Source of the DNA: an uncultured Clostridia bacterium | GTDB taxonomy: Bacteria; Bacillota_A; Clostridia; Oscillospirales; Acutalibacteraceae | DNA: 8,317 nucleotides | Reading direction: 5' to 3' | NCBI GenBank assembly: GCA_937891215.1 | Contig: CALAEU010000041.1 | Coordinates: forward strand, 1 to 8,317 | Shown: piece by piece, positions 1 to 6,960 of the stretch | Position numbering within the stretch: the first letter of the stretch is position 1 | Layout: every line of letters starts with the position of its first letter | The notes under the pieces: model-generated | Database searches by the model: none | What the model was told of the DNA's origin: nothing | Seen by the model: only the letters and a program-made list of their open reading frames with translations | Made by a program: the position numbers and the translations under genes

Positions 1-850
1 TCATTTTTTCTGACCAGCCGTTTTCCTCTGCACAATCCTTGCAGGTGTCACAGTAACCGCAGAAATCCTCATAGCAGTTGTCACAATGCTCATTACAAGC
101 AGGGCAGACAATTGCACATTCTGAGCAACCATTTCCGCAATAGCAGATGTTTTCTACACAGTTACCGCAGACACTACAATTATCGCACCAACCGGCGTCA
201 CCGACGCAGGTTTTACATTTTCCGCAATGTGCACATAAATCACCGGTGCAGTTTGCACATTCCTCTGCACACTCAGGACAAACATCTGTACATTCAGTGC
301 AACCGTTACCACAGGCACAAATGTAATCAGTACAATTTATACAGGTTTCACAGCTTGTACAGAAATTGCCTTCTCCACCTACGCAATCTATACATACACC
401 GCAGTTACCACAAATTGAAGATGGCTCACAGGTGGTACATTTTTCATTACATTCAGGGCAAACGCTTGCACACTCGTTGCAGGCTTCACCACAAATACAA
501 ACTGTTGCACAGTCGCCGCACATATTGCAGTTTGCACACCAACCGTCTCCACCAACGCAACCGATACAGTAACCACAACCGGCACATATATCACCGGTAC
601 AGCTTTCGCATTGTTCGGCACAACCGGGACAGACGCTTGTACAGTTATCACAACCATTACCACAGTCACATATTATTGCACATGCACCACAGGTTTCGCA
701 GTTTGAACACCAGGTTCCGTTTGCCTCCTGACAATTCTGGCAGGTGATTCCACAGCTACTGCAAAGGGGAGCAGACTCACAATTTGTGCAGACCTCTGAA
801 CAGCCCTCGCAAAGTGTAGCACAGTTAGAACAACCCTCGCCACAATAACA
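1..850 (-). repeat. Five tandem ~57-60-residue Cys repeats
   Basis: Inside the cysteine-rich gene, the motif CxCGxxCxxC recurs with its first Cys codon at 850, 670, 499, 319 and 145. The spacings are therefore 180, 171, 180 and 174 bp. These correspond to residues 329, 389, 446, 506 and 564. Each unit then reads approximately C-E-x-C, CxxC, CG.C..C and often a Trp-Cys pair before the next unit. All spacings are multiples of three, so gain or loss of units would keep the frame. The last unit runs off the left edge. Confidence 0.85.
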
Positions 851-1834
851 TATTACAGCGCACTCACCACAATAACCACAGCCCTGGCAGAACTCGTCGT
901 CACCAATACAATCTGCACATTTTTCACATTCAGCGCAAAGAGTGCCACAGTTAGCGCATACCTGACCACAACCTCCGCAGACAGCCTCACAGTTTTCACA
1001 ACGTTCATTACATCCCTCGCAGACTAAGGCACAACAAGAGCCAAGACAACAATTTTCGCAGAAGAACTCTAAGCAATCTGAACAATACTCGCCACAGTCC
1101 TGACATATTTTTTCAGGAGCACATTCACTACATAAATCTCCACATCCATCGCAGATGTTCTCGCTCTTTGCACCGCAGCCGCCACATTTATCTTCACACT
1201 CACAGCAATCATTATCGATGCATTTATAACAATCCTCGCAGATTATAGCACAATTATCACAGGCTGTTCCGCAACCATTTTCACACACTATAGCACAACA
1301 AGGACCGAGCTTACAGGTATCGCACCAACCGCCTACAGATTCACAGCACTCTTTACAACATTCACCACAATCTGAACACATTTCATCCTCAGCACATTCA
1401 GAGCATTTTTCCCAACAGCCTGTGCAAAGGGTGTTGGATTTTTCACCACAGTTATCGCATCTGTTGTCGCAGTCGCAGCAGTTCTCAAGACATTTATTGC
1501 ACTCATCGCATAAATCATCCTCGTTATCCATACAATCGCCACAATCAGCACAATGCCAGGCTTCATAGCAATCGGTTCTGTCACTGTCTTCACCGCAATG
1601 CTCACCACCTGAGCAAATCCAAGAATCACCAATGAAGCTACCGCAATGCTCACATTCGCCTTCTTGCTCCCAGGCATAGCCGGTTATAACAAGTCCACCG
1701 GGTTCAATGCCGTGGTCATGGTCATGAGCGTTCTCACTAGTGTTTAAAAATGGAGAAAGGTTTAATCCGAAAATGATAAAAATAGATAATAAAACACTTC
1801 CGATTTTCTTGAGTAGCCTGCCTTTCTTTTTCAT
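1..1834 (-). CDS. Secreted, extremely cysteine-rich tandem-repeat protein (C-terminus cut by window edge)
   Basis: The minus frame beginning at the ATG at 1834 has no stop down to base 1 (611 codons), so the gene continues beyond the window. Residues 1-36 look like a signal peptide: MKKKGRLLKK, then a hydrophobic stretch at about 11-30. A short HDHDH segment follows at 37-41. From Cys61 onward nearly every third or fourth residue is Cys; I count about 147 Cys in 611 residues, mostly as CxxC, CxC and CC, with Asp, Glu, Asn and Gly between and very few Lys or hydrophobics. Residues 113-290 hold two copies of a roughly 90-residue repeat, and 329 onward holds five units of 57-60 residues beginning CxCGxxCxxC. 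I do not recognise a named family. The pattern fits either an exported disulfide-rich repeat rod or a metal-binding (zinc-knuckle or metallothionein-like) protein; which one is inference. An AAGGAG site 8 nt upstream supports this start. The gene is codirectional with the large surface-protein gene but separated from it by a terminator. Confidence 0.85.
   Translation of the reverse strand, partial: MKKKGRLLKKIGSVLLSIFIIFGLNLSPFLNTSENAHDHDHGIEPGGLVITGYAWEQEGECEHCGSFIGDSWICSGGEHCGEDSDRTDCYEAWHCADCGDCMDNEDDLCDECNKCLENCCDCDNRCDNCGEKSNTLCTGCWEKCSECAEDEMCSDCGECCKECCESVGGWCDTCKLGPCCAIVCENGCGTACDNCAIICEDCYKCIDNDCCECEDKCGGCGAKSENICDGCGDLCSECAPEKICQDCGEYCSDCLEFFCENCCLGSCCALVCEGCNERCENCEAVCGGCGQVCANCGTLCAECEKCADCIGDDEFCQGCGYCGECAVICYCGEGCSNCATLCEGCSEVCTNCESAPLCSSCGITCQNCQEANGTWCSNCETCGACAIICDCGNGCDNCTSVCPGCAEQCESCTGDICAGCGYCIGCVGGDGWCANCNMCGDCATVCICGEACNECASVCPECNEKCTTCEPSSICGNCGVCIDCVGGEGNFCTSCETCINCTDYICACGNGCTECTDVCPECAEECANCTGDLCAHCGKCKTCVGDAGWCDNCSVCGNCVENICYCGNGCSECAIVCPACNEHCDNCYEDFCGYCDTCKDCAEENGWSEKM
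970..1498 (-). repeat. Two tandem ~90-residue Cys repeats
   Basis: Two longer, diverged units precede the 57-60-residue array in the same protein. One begins at residue 113 (NKCLENCCDC) and the other at residue 203 (YKCIDNDCCEC). Both continue with a CGxCG/CDNCG, Lys-Ser, C.GC...CSECA segment, then C.DCGE, and a CCAIVCE / CCALVCE block near the end. The offset is 90 residues (270 bp). The end of the second copy is approximate. Confidence 0.65.
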
Positions 1835-1842
1835 GAACACCA

Positions 1843-1848
1843 CTCCTT
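1843..1848 (-). promoter_or_regulatory. Ribosome binding site of the Cys-rich gene
   Basis: On the minus strand this reads AAGGAG, within AAGGAGTGGTGTTC, 8 nt before the ATG at 1834. It fixes the start of a gene that has no stop in the window. The leader around it is nearly the same as that of the large surface-protein gene (AAGGAGTGGTTTT, then ATGAAAAAGAA). Confidence 0.85.
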
Positions 1849-1944
1849 ATGAAAAAATTGATAACGCAGTTGAAGATGAGATAAAGAACCGTGAATTTTA
1901 TTATTAAATTCGCTCGTTAACACTCATTATTCAATATGCTATAA

Positions 1945-2051
1945 TTATTATAATTAATATAAATATTAAAATCCCCACACTTATAATAAGAAAAAGTGTG
2001 GGAAATTGGTTTTTTCTTTGGAAAAAGGGTGGGGGAAAGTGTGGGAAGCAC
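1945..2051. repeat. 107-bp repeated intergenic element, copy 1
   Basis: This stretch aligns without gaps to 7079-7185, with about 10 mismatches in 107 positions. It has an AT-rich flank, then CCCCACACTT at 1973-1982, which can pair with AAGTGTGGGA at 1994-2003 to form a 9-10-bp hairpin. A degenerate box AAGGGTGGGG follows at 2025-2034 and another AAGTGTGGGA at 2037-2046. Read on the minus strand it lies upstream of the Cys-rich gene, and the hairpin is followed by GATTTTA, which is weakly terminator-like. I see no transposase or clear target-site duplication. It could be a small non-autonomous mobile element, a REP-like repeat or a duplicated control region. Confidence 0.85.
1947..1952 (-). 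promoter_or_regulatory. Possible -10 box (TATAAT) for the Cys-rich gene
   Basis: The minus strand reads TATAAT here, 113 bases before the Cys-rich gene's ATG and at the inner edge of the 107-bp repeated element. The same hexamer is kept at the same place in the other copy (7081-7086). There is no good -35 hexamer at 16-18 nt, so an activator would be needed if this is a promoter. AT-richness alone could also produce it. Confidence 0.25.
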
Positions 2052-2052
2052 C

Positions 2053-2080
2053 ATTCCGCACTCCGCATTTCGCGTTCCGT
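2053..2080. repeat. Four degenerate 7-bp tandem units
   Basis: ATTCCGC, ACTCCGC, ATTTCGC and GTTCCGT follow one another directly, between the 107-bp element and the terminator. This is a small microsatellite-like array. No function is evident. Confidence 0.6.
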
Positions 2081-2128
2081 ATAAAAACAGAGCCCTCACC
2101 GATTTCTCAGCGGGGGCTCTGTTTTTAT
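2081..2128. terminator. Bidirectional rho-independent terminator
   Basis: The arms ATAAAAACAGAGCCC (2081-2095) and GGGCTCTGTTTTTAT (2114-2128) are perfect 15-bp inverted repeats around an 18-nt loop. The GC-rich core is followed by a T run on both strands. It lies about 27 bp past the stop of the large minus-strand gene, so it should end that transcript and separate it from the Cys-rich gene. Confidence 0.9.
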
Positions 2129-2154
2129 ATTTGGAAAGAATTGAATACAGTTAG

Positions 2155-2571
2155 TTATACAATCAGATTTCCGTATCTTTTAATAAGAATTGTAAGGTCA
2201 TCGGAATCGACTTTACCATTGTAGTTCACATCTGCTGCGAATTTTTCAGCGGTGTTCATTTTGGGAGCATTGGTTTCAATATCTGAAAGTGATGTTTGCA
2301 TTGCAAGAATATCGCTTTCAGTAAATGCTTCACCGTCATAGTCATAGTCACCTTTTTTTATATCATATACTTCTTCAATTGTTCTGTGACCATTAACTAC
2401 AAGAGCCATAACAGCAGCATCAAGAACATCCAGATATCCGTCCATTACTAAATCATAATGAATCAAATCGTCATATTCTGCAGTTCCAATTTGCTCATGG
2501 TCATCTGCAAGAATAGCATTTACAAGAGCCTGATAATCATTTTCATCTATTTCACCGTCAAGATTAGTATC
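2155..2571 (-). other. Dockerin-type calcium-loop region, AT-rich part of the surface-protein gene
   Basis: This segment encodes residues 1439-1576, with four F-hand-like loops: DTNLDGEIDENDY, DLVMDGYLDVLD, DYDYDGEAFTESD and DVNYNGKVDSDD. Loops 1 and 4 match the dockerin type I pattern (D.N.DG.(I/V)...D...L) best; loops 2 and 3 are weaker. Sampled lines are about 37% GC, much lower than the rest of the gene. In characterised systems dockerins bind cohesins in the presence of calcium; no cohesin is visible in this window. Confidence 0.75.
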
Positions 2572-5500
2572 GGCATAAAGATTCAATTCTATATCCTTCG
2601 TCATATCCTCAGATACTGTGATGACCTCTTCTACAATGACATGGGATGCCTTGGTTACCCTCATAGTGTAAGTACCCTCGGCAACGCCTACGATGAAATA
2701 CTCTGCAGTGTTGCCCTTAACGGTATCGGTGTAGTCTGCCGATGTGCTACCTTCGGCAAAAAGCTCAATGGTGATGTCATCGGTATCGCTGTTAAAGCTG
2801 GTTACCGTACCGCTGACAATAGCGCCTGCGGGAGCAGCCGCAAACTTGTAGCGGATGGTCACCGTATCGTCGTCGTTTACGGTGACGCTGTTACCTTCAC
2901 CGCTGACCTCGATGCCGTTGATGGAGGCGGTGACAGAATCTGTAAAGTTAAATCTGTTGCCGCTGCCGTCGCCGATATAGGTGGCGGAAACAGTTAGCTC
3001 TGCGGTATAGAATTTTCCTTCTTCAAAGCTATTTACCTCATTGTCCTCATCATCCAACCAACGCACATCCAGCACGTAGTAGAGGGCGGGATATCCGGAA
3101 GATACTTTCGTATCAGGGGTCTTGCCCACCTGAGGTGCGTCCAGATCACGAATAACAATGTCGGAAATATCGGCAGCTTTAATCACTAGTGTGCCGTATT
3201 CTAAGTAGGAACTGGAGTAGAAGTTTGTGCCATTCCCCATGCGGAATGTCACCTCATACTCACCGATAGCGGAGGGCGGTGTATATTGTCTATCATAAAG
3301 CAGAGTAATGGTGCCGCCGCCTGTGTATGGTTCCTTCAGCGTTGGGAGGGGAAGCTCCACCATCTCACCGGTATAGGCGTATTCCACGATTTCGGGGATG
3401 TTGAAATCTTCCACCGTGGGTTCCTTTTGACGTATGTAAAAGTTGGCGGTTTCGGTTCCCTCAATGTTGCCGGTGCCGGTTATCGTCATCGTATGGGTGC
3501 CCGCATTGGTTTGCTTGCCGGTGACGGTATAATCAACACCCTCTACCTGCGTTATCCCGTTGTAGGTGATGGTTACACCCTTGGTCTGCTCCAAGCCGTT
3601 ATAGGTGAGCTTAGAGTCGTCGAAGGTCACAACGCAGGATTTGATCGGTCTGGGCGCCACCGTGAAGTCGGCGCTACCTGTCTGACCGCCGGGATAGGTG
3701 ACGGTCACGGTGTAGCTACCTGCATCCGTGGGAGCTGTGTCGGAAGAATATGCCTTGCCTGCGCGGGTGGTGCCGGTCCAGAGGATGGTGGGCTCACCCG
3801 TAAGGGTGGAGTAGGTAGGCGTGCTTGCCGCATCGCCGTAGGTCCAGTCCTTGATGGTGACGTACACAGCGTTGCCGTCCGCCTTCACATATTTGCTGCC
3901 GGCAAGTGTAGAGAAATCGGCGGTGCCGCTCATACTTGCCGCGTCGGAGCCGTCCCAACTGCTGCCGGCCGTGATCGTACCAGCCGTTATGGTATTGTCC
4001 GTCTTGTAACCCATAGCTCCGGTCTGTCCCTGCAGGAGCAGAATACCGCCGTTTACTGTGTAAGCACCGCCGGGATTGCTATCGTAGCCGTTCATGGCGC
4101 CATAGCTGTATGGGCTATCGTTATAATAATAAGCGTCTTGGTGATAATCGTCCGCTGAGGCGGTGAGACGGCTGCTCATGCCATTCAGTGTCACTGTGCC
4201 GCCGTTGTAAAGACCAACGGCTTTCGTAGAGAGACCGCCGGTGGCGGTAAGGACGGAATCCGTCACAGTGATGTCGCCCTTGATATAGGCGCCGTAGCTG
4301 TCGTTGACATAGGAGGGGCGCGACGAATTCGTGGAGTAGTTGGGGTTTTCACCACCGGTGGCGGTGAGCTTTGCGTCATTTTGCAGTATCAGGCTGGCAC
4401 CGGGCAGATGCATGCCGTAGCTTACGCCGCCTGTGTAATAGTCGCTCGACGTTTTTTCCGTGCAGACCGTGCCGCCGGTAGCAATGACCGTGGTGCCGTC
4501 AATGGTAAGAGACGGTACTTCGCCATGAATACCGCAGCTGCTTTCGCTAGTGCTGTTGCCCTTATTGCCGTAGTCCGATTCGCCGCCGGAGGCAACGACT
4601 GTGCCACTGCCGCTGATGGTGAAACCGTCCGCCGAGCGAACTTGGAGACCCACGCTCATGGCTTGACCCGCCTTCTCGTAGTTTCCCTTCAGGGTTCCGC
4701 CGGTGGCTGTCAGAACAGCACTACCGTCCACCGTAAGGTTTTTGGAAATCCACACGCCGATGCTGTCGCCGGGATAGGAGGCGAAGGATGAATACCCTGT
4801 CACCGGGGTGTCGATATTTGCAGTCGTTACCAGGCCGCCGATGCCAGTAATCTTCGCCGTACCGCTGAGGGCCATTGTACCTGCCTGCAAGCCTACACTG
4901 GGGAGCACGTTGCCCATAGTGCCGCCGGTACCGGTCAGGCTGCCACCGCTGGCGGTCAAGAGGGTGTTAACATAAATGCCCCTTGAGCCTGTACCTGCGC
5001 CTCCGATGCAGACAGCAACACCGCCTTTGCCGTTGACCGTTCCGCCGGTCTGATTCAGGCTGTTCTGAACCCGAATACCGGTGCTCTCCAACCAGGCGTC
5101 GTCTGCAGTGGCAGTAAGTGTGCCGCCACTGACCGTCAGGTTTCCGCAGAAAATGCCGCAACTGAGGCTGCTGCTCGCATAAGCAGAGGAGCGGCTGTAG
5201 CCTGCCTTGGCGGTAATGGCGCCGTCGTTGAGTGTGATATTAGCACCATAGATACCATAACTGTCTTGTCCTAAAGCCGTTCCGAAGTTGCCGGTGCCGG
5301 TAAGGTCGCCGAAGTCGATATTTCCACCGGTAGCGGTCAGGGTGCCGCCGTTGACCGTTATATTGCCGGTCTCAGCCTGCACGCCATAGCAGTACTGATA
5401 ATTACCCATATCCAGAGTTTCGGCACTCTCAGAGGGGTTGATATTGCCGCCGGTGGCAGTCACCGCAGCATTTTTCCTGATGGTGAGACCGAGGTAAGCA

Positions 5501-6885
5501 TAAATGCCACGGCTGATGGTCTCGCCCCAGGCGGACAGCTCCACGTTGGCGGCGGTGGCGTTCACCGTGCAGTTGTCACCGATGGTGATGAAGCCCGGAG
5601 TATTAATGCCGTTGTTGGTGAAATTGGCTTCCACCGCGCCGTTCACCGGACGAACGCCTACGGCGTCGGCGTTCAGAACAAAATCGTTGTTGCTCTCATT
5701 GAGGACGGTCAGGTCACCGTAGCAGTAAATACCGTCGCTGCCACGGGAGGCAAGGATTCCCTCAGCAGGAGAGAAGCTGACCGTGCAGTCAGCGGCAGAC
5801 CCGTTGATAATGGTCAGTTCGCCGTCAACATAGATGCCATAGACATAAGCAGCAGTATTCGGTGTTCCCGAAAGGTCAAAGTCGAAATCGCCCTCAAAGC
5901 GCACAGTCAGGTCGCTGCCGGCATAAATGCCGGTGTACCCGTTCTCGTCCGGAATCTTGCAGGTTCCGCCGATTACACTGTTGCCGGTATTGGTCAGCGT
6001 AAGAACACCGCTTTGATCATAGGAGGCGGTATAGCCGCTGCCATTGGTTTTGGTATCTCCGTAGCCCAGCTGCCAGTATCCGCCGTTGCCGTCAGCCACA
6101 AAAATTATGCCTGTACCATTGATGACCTCGCTACTGTCCACATGGTAGCGGAATGTAATCGTATTTGCATCCGAATCTCGGGAAAGGATCTCTGCCGACT
6201 GCCCGTTGACGGTAACTGCCGTGCTTTCATCAAACAGAGAGGCGGACGCAGCCGTCACCGTTGCCTCCAGATAATAGTCATAACCGTGGGAAAACGCTTC
6301 GTTTTCCACGAGCTGTGTTTCGGGAGAAGTAGCACTTTCGGTGCTTTTCCACCATGTGCAGTCCGACACCGTGTGTCCGCCGGTAACAGTAGGGGTGCCG
6401 GGGATGGCACCATAGATCGGCCGGGGCACGCTGACTTCAACCGTAGTCACTTTGCTTTTGGGGTTGATAGCCACCATGCAGGCAACTCTGGTACTGCTCA
6501 TCCTCTCTATCGTCACAGTATTGCCGTTAACGGTACCCGTGACGCTGGTGGCAAAGGTGTAAAGATCAAGCTTTGGCGTCAGTACCATCGCCAGATAGTA
6601 GGTCGTTCCCTCCTCGGCAATGGTGGAAGCAGGTACTTCTGTAGTGCCTTTAAGTCCACGAACGGCCCATGTACACGTGATGTCACAAAGAGTCGTCGTA
6701 GGCACACAATTAGACAGGGGTTCACCCGCAATGATATTCCCCACCGTGATAGCAACGGAAGATATCGTGTCCCTGCCTATGAGCTCTGCAGCAGAAGTAG
6801 GGATCGCCGCCGTGGGCAATAGACCGATTACCATTGCTAAGGTCAGCATTATGCTGATAAAGCCTTTCAACTTTTTCTTTTTCAT
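2155..6885 (-). CDS. Large secreted multidomain surface protein with beta-helix repeats, MBG/YDG-like domains and C-terminal dockerin modules
   Basis: The protein has 1576 residues. A signal peptide at 1-33 (basic MKKKKLKG, hydrophobic core, TSAAE) directs export. Residues about 40-150 and 151-255 look like two copies of a beta-sandwich module (YYL...TVNG pattern), and a third occurs at about 1240-1350. Residues about 315-1000 carry many short units of the type LTVSGGTLTATGG, suggesting a right-handed beta-helix as in adhesins and polysaccharide lyases; no catalytic site is recognisable. A YDG/MBG-like domain (WTYGDAAS to APRPI) is at 1014-1081 and two related Ig-like folds follow to about 1235. 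A CnaB/carboxypeptidase-regulatory-like fold is at about 1355-1435. Four calcium-loop repeats of dockerin type start near 1439, 1478, 1513 and 1552 (for example DTNLDGEID and DVNYNGKVD). There is no LPXTG anchor. Likely role (inference): extracellular adhesin or glycan-binding protein held by a cohesin partner. The start is supported by AAGGAG 7 nt upstream, and a terminator lies 27 bp past the stop. Confidence 0.88.
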   Translation of the reverse strand: MKKKKLKGFISIMLTLAMVIGLLPTAAIPTSAAELIGRDTISSVAITVGNIIAGEPLSNCVPTTTLCDITCTWAVRGLKGTTEVPASTIAEEGTTYYLAMVLTPKLDLYTFATSVTGTVNGNTVTIERMSSTRVACMVAINPKSKVTTVEVSVPRPIYGAIPGTPTVTGGHTVSDCTWWKSTESATSPETQLVENEAFSHGYDYYLEATVTAASASLFDESTAVTVNGQSAEILSRDSDANTITFRYHVDSSEVINGTGIIFVADGNGGYWQLGYGDTKTNGSGYTASYDQSGVLTLTNTGNSVIGGTCKIPDENGYTGIYAGSDLTVRFEGDFDFDLSGTPNTAAYVYGIYVDGELTIINGSAADCTVSFSPAEGILASRGSDGIYCYGDLTVLNESNNDFVLNADAVGVRPVNGAVEANFTNNGINTPGFITIGDNCTVNATAANVELSAWGETISRGIYAYLGLTIRKNAAVTATGGNINPSESAETLDMGNYQYCYGVQAETGNITVNGGTLTATGGNIDFGDLTGTGNFGTALGQDSYGIYGANITLNDGAITAKAGYSRSSAYASSSLSCGIFCGNLTVSGGTLTATADDAWLESTGIRVQNSLNQTGGTVNGKGGVAVCIGGAGTGSRGIYVNTLLTASGGSLTGTGGTMGNVLPSVGLQAGTMALSGTAKITGIGGLVTTANIDTPVTGYSSFASYPGDSIGVWISKNLTVDGSAVLTATGGTLKGNYEKAGQAMSVGLQVRSADGFTISGSGTVVASGGESDYGNKGNSTSESSCGIHGEVPSLTIDGTTVIATGGTVCTEKTSSDYYTGGVSYGMHLPGASLILQNDAKLTATGGENPNYSTNSSRPSYVNDSYGAYIKGDITVTDSVLTATGGLSTKAVGLYNGGTVTLNGMSSRLTASADDYHQDAYYYNDSPYSYGAMNGYDSNPGGAYTVNGGILLLQGQTGAMGYKTDNTITAGTITAGSSWDGSDAASMSGTADFSTLAGSKYVKADGNAVYVTIKDWTYGDAASTPTYSTLTGEPTILWTGTTRAGKAYSSDTAPTDAGSYTVTVTYPGGQTGSADFTVAPRPIKSCVVTFDDSKLTYNGLEQTKGVTITYNGITQVEGVDYTVTGKQTNAGTHTMTITGTGNIEGTETANFYIRQKEPTVEDFNIPEIVEYAYTGEMVELPLPTLKEPYTGGGTITLLYDRQYTPPSAIGEYEVTFRMGNGTNFYSSSYLEYGTLVIKAADISDIVIRDLDAPQVGKTPDTKVSSGYPALYYVLDVRWLDDEDNEVNSFEEGKFYTAELTVSATYIGDGSGNRFNFTDSVTASINGIEVSGEGNSVTVNDDDTVTIRYKFAAAPAGAIVSGTVTSFNSDTDDITIELFAEGSTSADYTDTVKGNTAEYFIVGVAEGTYTMRVTKASHVIVEEVITVSEDMTKDIELNLYADTNLDGEIDENDYQALVNAILADDHEQIGTAEYDDLIHYDLVMDGYLDVLDAAVMALVVNGHRTIEEVYDIKKGDYDYDGEAFTESDILAMQTSLSDIETNAPKMNTAEKFAADVNYNGKVDSDDLTILIKRYGNLIV
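3886..5943 (-). repeat. Beta-helix-like short repeats within the surface protein
   Basis: At least ten units resembling (L/I)T(V/I).GGTLTATGG, often preceded by a GIY-type turn, occur between about residues 315 and 1000. Examples are LTVSGGTLTATA, ITVNGGTLTATGG, LTIDGTTVIATGG and ITVTDSVLTATGG. At DNA level the plus strand repeatedly shows variants of ccgccggtggcggt. The units are diverged and unevenly spaced, as usual for parallel beta-helix coils. The boundaries are approximate. Confidence 0.7.
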
Positions 6886-6892
6886 AAAACCA

Positions 6893-6898
6893 CTCCTT
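6893..6898 (-). promoter_or_regulatory. Ribosome binding site of the surface-protein gene
   Basis: The minus strand reads AAGGAG, followed by TGGTTTT and the ATG at 6885 (7-nt spacing). This supports the annotated start and the signal peptide that follows it. Confidence 0.85.
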
Positions 6899-6915
6899 GT
6901 GCTGAATGATGTTAA

Positions 6916-6944
6916 TTGACAGTGTTTCAGTAATATGATATAAT
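6916..6944 (+). promoter_or_regulatory. Consensus sigma-A promoter pointing right
   Basis: A perfect TTGACA at 6916-6921, a 17-nt spacer and a perfect TATAAT at 6939-6944 lie on the plus strand. Transcription would start near 6951 and run through the hairpins and repeat copy 2 into the LuxR-type gene, giving a leader of about 260 nt. The -10 region overlaps an inverted repeat (GTAAT...ATTAC, about 6930-6947) that might be an operator. The site lies 31-59 bp upstream of the divergent surface-protein start, so transcription in the two directions probably interferes. Confidence 0.8.
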
Positions 6945-6960
6945 TACATCATAAGGGCGG

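Noticed and set aside
112..747. A 211-codon plus-strand reading frame rich in His, Arg and Tyr
   Set aside because: It is antisense to the cysteine-rich gene, and its repetitive composition mirrors the Cys codons of the other strand. It has no plausible fold.
1..880. A CRISPR-like array suggested by evenly spaced similar sequence
   Set aside because: The 171-180-bp spacing, imperfect repeats and continuous open frame show protein-level repeats, not short identical repeats with unique spacers.
1333..1677. A minus-strand hydrophobic-looking frame of 114 codons (and a similar one at 388-669)
   Set aside because: These are an alternative frame of the cysteine-rich gene; the Val/Ala richness arises from shifted TGT/TGC codons, and the true frame has a signal peptide and a ribosome binding site.
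1892..1911. Inverted repeat GAATTT...AAATTC as an operator for the Cys-rich gene
   Set aside because: It is only six base pairs in very AT-rich sequence, so chance is likely and no second copy exists upstream of the other genes.
1917..2099. Small minus-strand frame across the repeat element
   Set aside because: It spans the terminator arm, heptamers and repeated element, lacks a ribosome binding site and ends in AT-rich sequence.
3286..4158. A 290-codon plus-strand frame within the surface-protein gene
   Set aside because: It is a shadow of the GC-rich antisense gene, with no ribosome binding site or recognisable domain. The same holds for frames at 6013-6822, 4381-4791 and 2458-2997.
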